Shown piece after piece: positions 18,943 to 27,989 of a DNA stretch of 64,000 bases; position 1 is the stretch's first letter, and every line of letters starts with the position of its first letter. The DNA is from Pontibacillus salipaludis (lineage in GTDB: Bacteria; Bacillota; Bacilli; Bacillales; BH030062). Below the pieces are notes generated by a model. The model saw only the letters and a program-made list of their open reading frames with translations, did not search any database and was not told where the DNA came from. Location: positions 248,001-312,000 of the forward strand of contig NZ_BMIN01000002.1 of the NCBI RefSeq assembly GCF_014642405.1, written 5' to 3'. The position numbers and the translations under genes were made by a program.

Positions 18943-20004
18943 ATGAAAAGATTAGTTATCGTCGGTGGCGGCTACGGTGGGTTAAAGATTCTTCAAGATT
19001 TGCTTGAAGGTGGGTTGCCAAAAGACGTTCATATTACAATGGTAGACCGTAATCCATACCATTCACTTAAAACCGAATTTTACGCAATTGCTGCTGGGAC
19101 GAAAGCAGATAGAGAAGTTCGTATTGATTTTCCTGAACATGATCAAGTTGATTATGTATTTGGAGAGGTTATGGAGATTAATATTCATGATCAACAAATT
19201 GTCGTTCGTGAACACACAGATCCTGTTCCATACGATGATCTCGTCATTGGACTTGGGTGTGAAGACAACTATCACGGTGTACAAGGGGCTCCTGAATATA
19301 CGCAGAGTGTACAAACGTTTAAGAAGGCAAGGAAAGCCGGATTCGAAGTAGGAAACCTTAACGCACATGGAAAGGTAGCTGTAGTCGGAGCGGGATTAAG
19401 CGGAATTGAAGTTGCTTCTGAAATTCGTGAGAGTCGTCCCGATTTAAATATTCGCTTATTGGACCGAGGAGAAACCGTTCTCCGTCCTTTTGACCCAAAA
19501 ATTCAAGAGTATGTAGAAGATTGGTTCAAACGAAATGATGTAGAAGTTATTCATCATGCAAATGTGGAATATGTAGAACGTGATGGCGTATGTAATAATG
19601 GCATATGCTTTGTAAATGACGTCACGATCTGGACAGCAGGTGTAAGACCTAACCACCTTGTTCGTGCCTTACCGTTCGAAAAAGACCCGCAAGAAAAAAT
19701 CATCATCAACGATTACTACCAAGTACCTGAACAACCTAATGTCTATATCGTTGGGGATTGCGCTTCATCGAATTATTCTCCTAGTGGCCAATTAGCAGGC
19801 CAACAAGGGGAACACATTGCAGCCATTTTGTTAGCCCTTTATAACGGAAAAGAACCGGATAAGCCAAAAGAGGTTAAATTAAAAGGTTCTCTTGGTTCCT
19901 TAGGAAAATCAGATGGATTCGGGAACATGATGCAAAAACCAGTAACAGGACTATTACCACGCCTCGCAAAATCAGGTGTACTGTGGCTTCATAGACGCCA
20001 CTAA
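18943..20004 (+). CDS. yutJ: NADH dehydrogenase-like FAD protein (YutJ-like)
   Basis: This 353-residue flavoprotein has a first Rossmann motif VIVGGGYGGL at the N-terminus for FAD, a second one VAVVGAGLSGIEVASE near residue 150 for NAD(P)H, and a C-terminal FAD-closing segment NVYIVGDCASS. It is shorter than respiratory NDH-2 and matches the YutJ type, whose electron acceptor is unclear. The ATG at 18943 follows GGTGGTG; an in-frame ATG 27 bases upstream lacks a site. It is divergent from the glg operon and ends at a strong terminator. Confidence 0.85.
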   Translation: MKRLVIVGGGYGGLKILQDLLEGGLPKDVHITMVDRNPYHSLKTEFYAIAAGTKADREVRIDFPEHDQVDYVFGEVMEINIHDQQIVVREHTDPVPYDDLVIGLGCEDNYHGVQGAPEYTQSVQTFKKARKAGFEVGNLNAHGKVAVVGAGLSGIEVASEIRESRPDLNIRLLDRGETVLRPFDPKIQEYVEDWFKRNDVEVIHHANVEYVERDGVCNNGICFVNDVTIWTAGVRPNHLVRALPFEKDPQEKIIINDYYQVPEQPNVYIVGDCASSNYSPSGQLAGQQGEHIAAILLALYNGKEPDKPKEVKLKGSLGSLGKSDGFGNMMQKPVTGLLPRLAKSGVLWLHRRH

Positions 20005-20007
20005 AAT

Positions 20008-20044
20008 AAAGACGCTTAGAGTATAGAATACTCTAAGCGTCTTT
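20008..20044 (+). terminator. Intrinsic terminator of yutJ
   Basis: A 17-bp perfect stem (AAAGACGCTTAGAGTAT and its complement) with a 3-nt loop starts just after the stop codon and ends in T-rich sequence. Confidence 0.9.
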
Positions 20045-20097
20045 ATATTTGGATCTTTACTTTAATTCAATGAATTTCGTTTGCGATCAAGAGATAT

Positions 20098-20542
20098 GTT
20101 TCCTTTAGCTTTAATGGAGCGTAAGGTGGGCCTCGAAAATCACTCACTTTCCGCGGCCCCACACGACTCGGGGTCGTTCGACGTTGTCACAGGATGTGAT
20201 AGTCTTAGTCGAACCTCCTCTTTCTTTTTTAGCTTCCTCTTTCGCTTCGCTCGGGGTATCGTCTAGCTCTCTCTCGAAGGAGCTCGAAATTTCCAGGTCC
20301 ACCTTTACTAAATCAGGAGAGACGGAAACGCGCCCAATATGGAAGACAGCTTGAGCACCTAAACACAAGGTCCGTTTACCCAATTAACGTCAGGGATTGC
20401 TGGGGGACTGCGAGACTCCCGCGGGGTAAGGAGCCTAGGTAAGACCCCGCACGGAGCGCTAGCGAAGGAGGAGGCTTACCAGCTCCCCGCAGGAAAGCGA
20501 GTTGTCCCCCAGCAATCCCTAGCCTCTATTCCGTAACGGACC
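20098..20542. repeat. Paired MITE-like hairpin repeat, copy A
   Basis: Two adjacent palindromic units fill the gap. Unit A1 (20098-20329) has ends GTTTCC / GGAAAC, inner arms AAGGTGG / CCACCTT and a diverged centre. Unit A2 (20369-20542) has perfect ends GGTCCGTT / AACGGACC and 17-bp inner arms starting AGGGATTGCTGGGGG. Its core (GAGACTCCCGCGGG, GGAGCCTAGG, GAGGAGGCT, AGCTCCCCGCAGG, AAAGCGAG) recurs in copies B and C. No protein is likely here; long open frames arise from the G+C-rich palindrome. Confidence 0.8.
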
Positions 20543-20553
20543 ATAATACAGGC

Positions 20554-21747
20554 TTATAGCTTCTTAATAAAGACCACTTTCAAGTAGTCTCCTGGTTTAT
20601 AGGCTTTGGTCGTTGCAAAGTCTGAGGGGAGGGTAAATTGTTCTTCAATTTTGTAACGATGCCCGGTTTCTTTAAAGGCCTTTTCAATAAATCCTTTAAA
20701 TTTCCCCATGCCATAGCCACTGTAGTTTGTTGAGGCGACGATTACGCCGTTGTCTTCTGTAATAGCAATGGCTTGTTTGAGTAAGTCTTTATAATCTTTT
20801 GCAGCACTAAAGCGATGCTTCTTAGAACGTGCAAAGCTTGGGGGATCGAGAACGACCATGTCAAAGGTTAACTGCTTCTTTACTGCATATTTAAAATATT
20901 CAAATACGTCCATAACCTTAATATCATGTGCTTCGTAGTCAATTCCATTGATGCTAAATTGCTCCACCGTTTTCGGGTAGCTTCTATTAGCCAAGTCAAC
21001 GCTTGTTGTTTTCAGGGCTCCTCCAAGGGCGGCAAATACAGAGAATGCTCCTGTGTAGGAGAAGGTATTTAGTACCGTTTTTCCTTCTGCGTAATGATCG
21101 CGAATCTTCTTACGTACCTCACGCTGATCTAAAAACACCCCTGTCATAGGACCTTCATTCAGATGCACGGAAAATTGAACATCATTCTCTTTGACGATCA
21201 TAGGAAATTCGCCGCGCTCTCCTGTTACGAAATCATCGTCGTCAATATATTTTCCGCCTGTGTTAAATCGCTTCTTCTCATAAATTCCTTTGTACTCAAC
21301 CAACTGCTGTAAAGCCTTTAGGATTTGATTCTTGAAAGCGTAGATCCCTTCGCTGTACCAACTCACTACGTAAAAGGACTCGTAGTGATCGATCGTTAAG
21401 CCCCCTACGCCATCTCCTTCACCATTAAAGATTCGAAAAGCCGTTGTAGAGTCATCTTTGAAAAAGCCGCTACGTTTTTGAAGGGCCACCCTAATCTTCT
21501 TTTCAAAAAACGATTGGTCAATGGCTTCTTCTTGTTGCTGGGTTAGCACCCATCCATACCCTTTATTTTGCTCTCCGTAGTATCCTTTTGCTATAAAACG
21601 ACCACGCTCATCCATTAAATGTAGTATTTGACCTTCTTCGCTAAGAACCTCAGCATTTGTCAGGGCTTCCTTTTCAATCAAAGGGAAACCATCTTTAATC
21701 TTTTTCGCGTAGTCTTGTTTTATCTTTAATTTAATTTCTTTCTTCAT
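20554..21747 (-). CDS. Class I rRNA large-subunit methyltransferase, RlmI/YwbD-like
   Basis: This 397-residue SAM-dependent methyltransferase has an N-terminal PUA-like domain (about 1-90), a central EEHAD-like domain and a C-terminal Rossmann domain. In the last, VLNTFSYTGAFSVFAALGGA binds SAM and VVLDPPSFARSK carries the catalytic-type motif IV of the RlmI family. RlmI methylates a cytosine in 23S rRNA; the exact target here is inferred. The start is set at the ATG at 21747 (MKKEIKLKIKQ, as in YwbD-type proteins) behind GGTGAG. A TTG at 21759 and an ATG at 21750 are alternatives. Confidence 0.88.
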   Translation of the reverse strand: MKKEIKLKIKQDYAKKIKDGFPLIEKEALTNAEVLSEEGQILHLMDERGRFIAKGYYGEQNKGYGWVLTQQQEEAIDQSFFEKKIRVALQKRSGFFKDDSTTAFRIFNGEGDGVGGLTIDHYESFYVVSWYSEGIYAFKNQILKALQQLVEYKGIYEKKRFNTGGKYIDDDDFVTGERGEFPMIVKENDVQFSVHLNEGPMTGVFLDQREVRKKIRDHYAEGKTVLNTFSYTGAFSVFAALGGALKTTSVDLANRSYPKTVEQFSINGIDYEAHDIKVMDVFEYFKYAVKKQLTFDMVVLDPPSFARSKKHRFSAAKDYKDLLKQAIAITEDNGVIVASTNYSGYGMGKFKGFIEKAFKETGHRYKIEEQFTLPSDFATTKAYKPGDYLKVVFIKKL

Positions 21748-21903
21748 CATCTCACCCAATCTGCTAGAAATGTGTACCTGCTTTTAGTGAACCTAGCTTA
21801 TTCAAATTATTACGCTGTTTCAGCCGTTTCATACCGATGCTTCCCATCATATCAGAAGAACGAGTGAATGGGTACAGTTCGCATGGGATCTATAAACCGG
21901 TCG

Positions 21904-21933
21904 TTGACAAACATATGAAACATTTTATAGAAT
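21904..21933 (+). promoter_or_regulatory. sigA-type promoter for the riboswitch and ade
   Basis: TTGACA (21904-21909) and TAGAAT (21928-21933) are 18 bp apart. The expected transcript start near 21940 lies about 20 nt before the riboswitch aptamer. Confidence 0.75.
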
Positions 21934-21961
21934 AAACGTTAACTTAAAACCGAATTTAGAA

Positions 21962-22032
21962 CTTTCGTATAATCTTGGAGATAAGGTCCATAAGTTTCTA
22001 CCAAACTACCGTAAATGGTTTGACTACGAGAG
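21962..22032 (+). promoter_or_regulatory. Purine riboswitch aptamer, guanine/hypoxanthine class
   Basis: The segment folds as a purine riboswitch. P1 is CTTTCGT / ACGAGAG (7 bp), followed by the conserved TATAATC, P2 with loop GATAAGG, the core AAGTTTCTACC and P3 CAAACT / GGTTTG with loop ACCGTAAAT. The specificity base in GACTACG is C, as in guanine/hypoxanthine/xanthine sensors, not T as in adenine sensors. It precedes an adenine deaminase gene. Confidence 0.92.
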
Positions 22033-22090
22033 GCATAAGATACGTATACGTTTATTTTCTGTATATCTATCACTTATGCTTTCTCTGTCA

Positions 22091-22119
22091 AACTCTAGCT
22101 ATAGCTAGAGTTTTTTTAA
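22091..22119 (+). terminator. Riboswitch expression-platform terminator
   Basis: AACTCTAG / CTAGAGTT with loop CTATAG is followed by a T run. It lies 59 nt after the aptamer and before the ade ribosome binding site, so control is probably by transcription termination. The segment 22028-22039, which includes the 3' strand of P1, can instead pair with 22073-22085. How this is linked to the terminator is not clear from the sequence. Confidence 0.8.
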
Positions 22120-22196
22120 TTTTATTGGCTTTGTACCCCAAGATACTAAATGGATCGAAACGTTAACAGGTTCTATATATGGAGGAGGCAAACAAG

Positions 22197-23939
22197 ATGA
22201 CCCAGACAAAGAAAATCACCAACCATATCTCTATAGCCAATCAAGAGAAGGAAGCTGATCTCGTTATAAAAAATGCTCGTATTGCTGATGTATTTAATTT
22301 AGAGGTTTTTGAAGGGGATGTCGCGATTACAGACGGCTTCATTGTAGGCATTGGTAGTTACAAAGGTAAAGAAACGCTTGATGCAGAGGGAAGATACTTA
22401 TGCCCTGGTTTTATCGATGGCCATGTGCATATTGAATCTTCTATGTTGCCTCCGTCAGAATTTGAGAAAGTCGTTTTGCCACATGGAGTTACATCCGTCA
22501 TTACCGATCCACATGAAATCGCTAATGTCTCAGGGACGGATGGTTTAGACTTTATGATACAGAATTCAGAAGAGCTTACCTTAGATGCATTCATTATGCT
22601 CCCTTCCTGCGTTCCTGCAACGCCTTTTGAACACGCCGGTGCCACGTTATTAGCAGGGGATCTCCGTTCTTATTTAGCGCACCCTCGTGTATTAGGCCTC
22701 GCTGAAATGATGGACTATCATTCTTTGCGCCAGGCTTCTCCAGATGTAATCGATAAAATAACTATGCAAAGTCCTATGAAAATAGATGGTCACCTCGCTG
22801 GGTTGGATACAAATGCAATTAACGTCTATCGTGCAGCTGGTATTGATACAGATCATGAGTGCAAAACCGCTCAAGAAGCAGTTGAACGTGTCAGAAGAGG
22901 AATGTATGTCATGATCAGGGAGGGCTCTGTATCTAAGGACCTTTCCGCACTTGTTCAAGCTGTCACTCCAAGTAACGGCCACCGTTTTCTCTTTTGCACT
23001 GACGATAAACACATCGATGACTTGTTAGATGAAGGAAGCATTGATCATAATATCCGTCTCGCTATTAAGCACGGGGTCCCGCCGCTTCAAGCCATACAAA
23101 TGGCTACATTGAATGCTGCCAGGTGCTATGGTCTCACCCATAAGGGAGCTATTGCGCCAGGGTATGTCGCTGACTTTGTGTTATTAGATGACCTAAAGAA
23201 TGTTACCATTTCTGAAGTATATAAAGGTGGTGAAAGAGTGTCCTTTCCTCCATCTTCTAATGGAAGCCATTCTACTGCAGTAACACCAACCTTAACGAAT
23301 ACGATATCCATACCAGAAATAAATGAAAAAGACTTACAGATTCCTATAGATGCTTCACAACTCACAAATGTAATCGAAATCATTCCAAATAATTTAGTTA
23401 CCCATCATGTAAGCACCAGTGTTGATGCCATAGGTGGATCCTTTCAACCATCAACAGAAAATGGCCTTTTGAAAGTGGTTGTGGTGGAGCGTCACAACAA
23501 AACAGGGAATATAGGGGTAGGAATCGTAAAAGGGTTCCAGTTATCTTACGGGGCAATCGCAACCACCATTGCCCACGACTCCCATAATATTGTAGCTGTT
23601 GGAACAAATGATCAGGACATCCTTGCTGCCATCCAATCGCTTCAAACGATTAATGGAGGGCTAACCGTTGTCAGAGATGGAAAGATTCTGTCCTCGGTAT
23701 CCCTTTCTATTGCAGGACTCATGTCTATCGAATCTTGCGAAAACGTGTACCATTCTTTAAAAGAAGTGAAGCAGTCCCTTCAAACTCTTGGATTTGCAGG
23801 CTCCTTCAACCCATTTCTGACTCTTTCCTTCTTAACGTTACCAGTTATACCATCATTAAAGATTACTGACATGGGACTATTCGATGTCAACTTAGGTCAA
23901 CACATTCCTAACCAATCGGCCCATTCCAAGTCTTCCTAA
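22197..23939 (+). CDS. ade: Adenine deaminase
   Basis: This 580-residue amidohydrolase converts adenine to hypoxanthine and ammonia in purine salvage. Metal-binding text GFIDGHVHIESS lies near residue 70. A conserved HLAGLD stretch and the CTDDKHIDDL segment with a catalytic Asp-type region follow. A C-terminal adenine deaminase domain extends to the end. The ATG at 22197 follows GGAGGAGG by about 9 bp; an earlier in-frame ATG overlaps this site. The gene is alone behind a purine riboswitch and ends with a strong terminator. Confidence 0.95.
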   Translation: MTQTKKITNHISIANQEKEADLVIKNARIADVFNLEVFEGDVAITDGFIVGIGSYKGKETLDAEGRYLCPGFIDGHVHIESSMLPPSEFEKVVLPHGVTSVITDPHEIANVSGTDGLDFMIQNSEELTLDAFIMLPSCVPATPFEHAGATLLAGDLRSYLAHPRVLGLAEMMDYHSLRQASPDVIDKITMQSPMKIDGHLAGLDTNAINVYRAAGIDTDHECKTAQEAVERVRRGMYVMIREGSVSKDLSALVQAVTPSNGHRFLFCTDDKHIDDLLDEGSIDHNIRLAIKHGVPPLQAIQMATLNAARCYGLTHKGAIAPGYVADFVLLDDLKNVTISEVYKGGERVSFPPSSNGSHSTAVTPTLTNTISIPEINEKDLQIPIDASQLTNVIEIIPNNLVTHHVSTSVDAIGGSFQPSTENGLLKVVVVERHNKTGNIGVGIVKGFQLSYGAIATTIAHDSHNIVAVGTNDQDILAAIQSLQTINGGLTVVRDGKILSSVSLSIAGLMSIESCENVYHSLKEVKQSLQTLGFAGSFNPFLTLSFLTLPVIPSLKITDMGLFDVNLGQHIPNQSAHSKSS

Positions 23940-23964
23940 AGCTTTATAAAAAGACTAAACTATA

Positions 23965-24004
23965 GAAAGGCTCTTTCTGAAACAGGATTCAGAAAGAGCC
24001 TTTC
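23965..24004. terminator. Bidirectional terminator between ade and the M20 dipeptidase
   Basis: A perfect 17-bp stem (GAAAGGCTCTTTCTGAA and its complement) with a 6-nt loop is followed by T-rich sequence and lies between convergent genes. Confidence 0.88.
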
Positions 24005-24013
24005 TTTTCTTCA

Positions 24014-25348
24014 CTATAGTGACTTCAAGTAAGTCGTAACCGTCTCAATTCCGTTAGTGAAATTCTCTAGATGGATATGTTCATTCGGAGCGTGCAAATT
24101 TTCCGATGGTAAACCAAAGCCCATCATCACAACCGGGGAACGTAGCACTCGAGAGAACACTTCTACAATCGGGATCGAACCGCCTTCTTTCGGAAATAGA
24201 GGTGCCACCCCATAAACCTGTTCATAAGCAGCGGCTGCTTTTTGAATCATAGGATTATTTGAATGAAGTGAAACAGGCTTAGCCGTTATTAACTTCTTCG
24301 TTTCAAAACTTGCCCCTACTGGCTTATAGTTATTTAAATGGTCTAAGATCGCCTCATAAATTTCTTCAGGGTCTTGGTCCCCTACAAGACGACAACTTAT
24401 CTTCGCATGAGCTTCACTTGGTACAATCGTTTTAAATCCTTCTTCGTGAAAACCGCCAGCTAAGCCATTAATCTCGAGAGTAGGACGAATACCTGTGCGC
24501 TCCTGGAACGTAAAGCCTTCCTCTCCGTAGAAGGATTCTAATCCTAGTTCCCGTTTTGTCTTTTCTTCTTCAAAAGGAATAGAAGCCACTTCTTCTCTCA
24601 GTTGTGAGGTAGGATCTTGAACACCTTTATAGAACCCTTCTACAGCAACTTTTCCATTGTCATCATGGAAGGAGTCTAACAAATTCACGAGACTGTGGAT
24701 TGCATTTGGAACTCCGCCCCCGTAAACCCCGGAGTGAAGATCCGTATTTGCTGTTTTCAAGTTAAGTTCCATAGCTAAGGCCCCGCGAAGAGATGTACAA
24801 ATAGCAGGCTGCCCTTTTTCGATAAAGGACGTATCCGAAATTAAAACAGCATCTGCAGCTAATTTTTCCTGGTTATCTTCAATAAATGGAGGCAGGTTCG
24901 GGCTTGCCATTTCCTCTTCTCCCTCGATACAGAACTTCACATTAACTGGTAATTCACCATTTTCTTGCATCAGCTTCTCCACAGCTTTAACGTGAATAAA
25001 CAATTGCCCCTTATCATCAGTTGCTCCTCTTGCATAGAGCTTATCGTCTCGTATTGTAGGTTCGAATGCAGGTGTTTCCCAAAGTTCCTCCGGAGAAGCA
25101 GGTTGAACGTCATAATGTCCATAGATTAATACCGTAGGCTTCCCTTCTGCATGAAGCCAGTCTCCATAGACAATCGGATGCCCTTTTGTTTCAATAACCT
25201 CCAAGTTCTCGATCCCTGCTTTTTGAAGAGATCCTTTTAACCACTCGGCTGCCTTTTTCACATCTTCTTTGTGTTCTGGCATTGATGAGATACTTGGAAT
25301 CTTCAAGAATTCATTAAGCTCATTTATGTAGTGTTCATTATGATTCAT
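24014..25348 (-). CDS. M20 family dipeptidase
   Basis: This 444-residue zinc peptidase belongs to the carnosinase-like M20 group and is expected in the cytoplasm. Metal ligands are visible in YGHYDVQPA (near residue 80), ARGATDDKGQ (near 112) and GEEEMASP (near 148). A late histidine lies in LHAPNEHIHLENF. A lid/dimerisation domain with DLHSGVYGGG occupies the middle. It probably splits dipeptides or related amides; the substrate cannot be set from sequence. It stands alone between two terminators or promoters. Confidence 0.9.
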   Translation of the reverse strand: MNHNEHYINELNEFLKIPSISSMPEHKEDVKKAAEWLKGSLQKAGIENLEVIETKGHPIVYGDWLHAEGKPTVLIYGHYDVQPASPEELWETPAFEPTIRDDKLYARGATDDKGQLFIHVKAVEKLMQENGELPVNVKFCIEGEEEMASPNLPPFIEDNQEKLAADAVLISDTSFIEKGQPAICTSLRGALAMELNLKTANTDLHSGVYGGGVPNAIHSLVNLLDSFHDDNGKVAVEGFYKGVQDPTSQLREEVASIPFEEEKTKRELGLESFYGEEGFTFQERTGIRPTLEINGLAGGFHEEGFKTIVPSEAHAKISCRLVGDQDPEEIYEAILDHLNNYKPVGASFETKKLITAKPVSLHSNNPMIQKAAAAYEQVYGVAPLFPKEGGSIPIVEVFSRVLRSPVVMMGFGLPSENLHAPNEHIHLENFTNGIETVTTYLKSL

Positions 25349-25496
25349 AATTCATCCTCCTTTGTATATCTTGCCCTCATTATAACAAGAAAACGTTCCA
25401 TGCCTCGAAAACCCCGCTCTTAGTTTGAGATTGGTTGCATGATTTTAAGCATAATACAAAACATAAAATGAATTGGTTCAAAAAGGAAGACAACCC

Positions 25497-25533
25497 ATGA
25501 CAAATGTCATATATCCCACCTGACGTTTATGTC
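25497..25533 (+). promoter_or_regulatory. Candidate DesR operators of des
   Basis: A perfect dyad ATGACAAATGTCAT (25497-25510) and a related imperfect one TGACGTTTATGTC (25521-25533) lie 75-110 bp upstream of des. DesR is known to bind two adjacent non-identical sites at des in Bacillus subtilis; assigning these dyads to DesR is an inference supported by the downstream desKR genes. Confidence 0.5.
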
Positions 25534-25607
25534 TTATAAAGCGTTTGCTGTTCATTTATCATTAGAGGAACAGTTCAATCAATAAGCTTGCTTGAAGGAG
25601 TTATCAT

Positions 25608-26663
25608 ATGAATCAAAAAAAACAACAACAAGAATTAAAAAAGAGTGTTGCGGCTTTCGCAAAGCCTGATTCAACCGCAGGTATTAAACAAATGATTAAC
25701 ACATTTGTTCCATTTATCCTTGTTTGGTATCTAGCGTATCTTAGCCTGGAGATTTCTGTATGGGCTACCATTCCATTAGCGATGATTGCCGGTGGATTTG
25801 TCATACGAATTTTCATTATCTTTCACGACTGCACACACCAATCCTTCTTAAAAAACAAAAAAGCAAACCGGATTATTGGCACAATAGCCGGTATTATCAC
25901 ACTGTTTCCATTTGAGAAATGGAAACGCGATCACAATATCCACCATGCGACAAGTGGTAACCTGGACAAAAGGGGCACAGGCGATATTTGGGTAATGACC
26001 ATTGAAGAATATAAAGAAGCATCTTTCAAACAGCGTTTAGCGTATCGTTTGTATCGTAATCCTTTCGTGATGTTTGGACTTGGCCCACTATACTTGTTCC
26101 TAATAGCCAATCGCTTTAATCGCAAAGGTGCGAAAAAGAAAGAGCGCATGAACACGTATATTACGAATGTGGCTATTGTCATTTTGTATTCTTTCATGAT
26201 TTGGGCAATCGGCTGGCAGGCGTTCCTAATTATTAACCTGCCTATATTATATGTATCGGGTATGCTTGGTATTTGGTTATTCTATGTACAACACCAATTC
26301 GAAGATTCTTACTTTGAAGAGGAAAGCGAATGGGACTTTGTAAAAGCAGCCGTTGACGGAAGCTCTTATTACAAACTTCCTAAGGTATTACAATGGATCT
26401 CAGGAAACATTGGCTTTCATCACGTGCACCACCTAAGTCCAAGAGTCCCTAATTATAATTTAGAGAAAGCACACGATGCTACACCACCATTAGAACATGC
26501 TACTACAATTACACTTAAAACGAGCTTAGAATCCATACGTTTCCGTCTTTATGACACTAAGAACAAAACGTTCGTAAGTTTCAAAGAGGCAAAGTCACGC
26601 TTAAAAGAAGCAAAGGAACAATCGATGCTTGGACAAAAGCGTCCCACTCTACAAGAAAAATAA
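25608..26663 (+). CDS. des: Membrane phospholipid desaturase
   Basis: This 351-residue integral membrane acyl-lipid desaturase has three histidine boxes that bind the di-iron centre: HDCTHQ (near residue 73), HNIHH (near 107) and HHVHH (near 270). Several hydrophobic spans lie at 28-70 and 185-220. It introduces a double bond into membrane lipid chains after a temperature drop. The ATG follows GAAGGAG. The next two genes encode DesK and DesR, the membrane thermosensor pair that induces it. Confidence 0.93.
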   Translation: MNQKKQQQELKKSVAAFAKPDSTAGIKQMINTFVPFILVWYLAYLSLEISVWATIPLAMIAGGFVIRIFIIFHDCTHQSFLKNKKANRIIGTIAGIITLFPFEKWKRDHNIHHATSGNLDKRGTGDIWVMTIEEYKEASFKQRLAYRLYRNPFVMFGLGPLYLFLIANRFNRKGAKKKERMNTYITNVAIVILYSFMIWAIGWQAFLIINLPILYVSGMLGIWLFYVQHQFEDSYFEEESEWDFVKAAVDGSSYYKLPKVLQWISGNIGFHHVHHLSPRVPNYNLEKAHDATPPLEHATTITLKTSLESIRFRLYDTKNKTFVSFKEAKSRLKEAKEQSMLGQKRPTLQEK

Positions 26664-26671
26664 GAAACCAA

Positions 26672-26702
26672 GATCCCTTCCACTTTGGTTGGGGTCTTTT
26701 TT
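26672..26702 (+). terminator. Intrinsic terminator of des
   Basis: GATCCC pairs with GGGGTC around an inner CCA/TGG stem and is followed by six T. It separates des from the desKR transcript. Confidence 0.75.
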
Positions 26703-26849
26703 CTAGAGTTTAAACAAAGCAGACCAAGATCGGATTTCCCCTAAAAAAGTTGTCCGAAAACGCTTAAAAAGGCTATAAGTGACAGGGAAAACTGAAGTAA
26801 GATATGCTTATATAAGATTACATAAAACAAATATAGGAAGGAGGGAAAT

Positions 26850-27989
26850 GTGGTGCAAAATTGGTTTCACATCATCCCTAAAAATACCGGTCTTAGTACG
26901 TATGTATGGATTATCTTCTGTTTACTGCCATTTTTCTTTATATTCCGCTCTTCTTCTGTGATAGAGATTTTATTTGGCATAGTCATGATCGCTTTGTTTT
27001 TCGTTGCTTATTTACGTTCATTTAACTCTGAGAGTGGATTTGCCTACGTCTGGGTGAGTATTGAAATTGCCATTAGTCTAATCATGACGTTACTGTTTGG
27101 CTATGTGTACTTTTCATTATTCCTGGCGTTCTTTATTGGAAACATCCAGCATAAAGGAGGATTTCTGTCTCTCTATATTGTACATCTAACAACAACACTC
27201 GCTGCAGCAACCACCGTCTATATTGCTCAGAACGAGTCTCTGCTTCCACAACTTCCTTTTATCATCATCACGATTATCGGTGTCATACTACTACCCTTTA
27301 CCATTCGGTATCGCAACCAACAACAGAAACTTGAAGGGCAGTTAGAGCATGCAAACGAAAGAATTTCTCAACTTATGGTAATTGAGGAAAGGGAAAGAAT
27401 CGCTAGAGATCTACACGATACTTTAGGTCAGAAACTATCCCTAATTGGTCTTAAGAGTGATTTAGCAGGCAAACTGATTCACGTTAAACCTGATAACGCG
27501 GTTAAAGAAATACAAGACATAAATCAAACAGCACGAACGGCTTTAAAGGAAGTGCGCGAAATGGTTTCAAATATGAGAGGATCTAAGCTCAATGAGGAAA
27601 TCTTTCGAGTTCAGCAAATTATAGAAGCAGCAGAAATGACCTTTATACTTGAAGGAAATCCAGAGCTTTCTCATACTCCTTTATTAACAGAAAATGTCCT
27701 CAGCATGTCCTTAAAAGAAGCGGCCACGAATATTGTTAAACATAGTAGGGCGAAGACTTGTCATGTAGCAATCCAGCAGTCAAGTGAGGAAGTGATGATT
27801 GAGGTAAGAGATGATGGAGTTGGCATCTCTGATAAAATCGATTCATTAAAAGGACATGGACTTCAAGGAATGAGAGAGCGCTTGGAATTTGTTAATGGAA
27901 CGTTGGATATCCAAAACTCAAATGGTACAACCCTTACAATCCGTGTACCAAATGTTGCACACCAAACTGAAGAGGAGGGATTGATGTGA
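26850..27989 (+). CDS. desK: Membrane thermosensor histidine kinase DesK
   Basis: This 379-residue kinase has four to five membrane spans in the first 150 residues. They are followed by a coiled linker and the HisKA_3 phosphorylation box ERIARDLHDTLGQKL (His near residue 192). The ATPase end has a DDGVGI motif near 330 and GHGLQGMRERL. It senses membrane thickness/fluidity and controls DesR. The start is one of two adjacent GTG codons (26850 or 26853) behind AAGGAGG; an ATG at 26848 is in another frame. Its stop overlaps the desR start. Confidence 0.92.
   Translation: MVQNWFHIIPKNTGLSTYVWIIFCLLPFFFIFRSSSVIEILFGIVMIALFFVAYLRSFNSESGFAYVWVSIEIAISLIMTLLFGYVYFSLFLAFFIGNIQHKGGFLSLYIVHLTTTLAAATTVYIAQNESLLPQLPFIIITIIGVILLPFTIRYRNQQQKLEGQLEHANERISQLMVIEERERIARDLHDTLGQKLSLIGLKSDLAGKLIHVKPDNAVKEIQDINQTARTALKEVREMVSNMRGSKLNEEIFRVQQIIEAAEMTFILEGNPELSHTPLLTENVLSMSLKEAATNIVKHSRAKTCHVAIQQSSEEVMIEVRDDGVGISDKIDSLKGHGLQGMRERLEFVNGTLDIQNSNGTTLTIRVPNVAHQTEEEGLM

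Noticed and set aside
26779-26961. Alternative frame at the desK start
   Set aside because: It ends after 60 codons and lacks the kinase; the GTG frame encodes full DesK.
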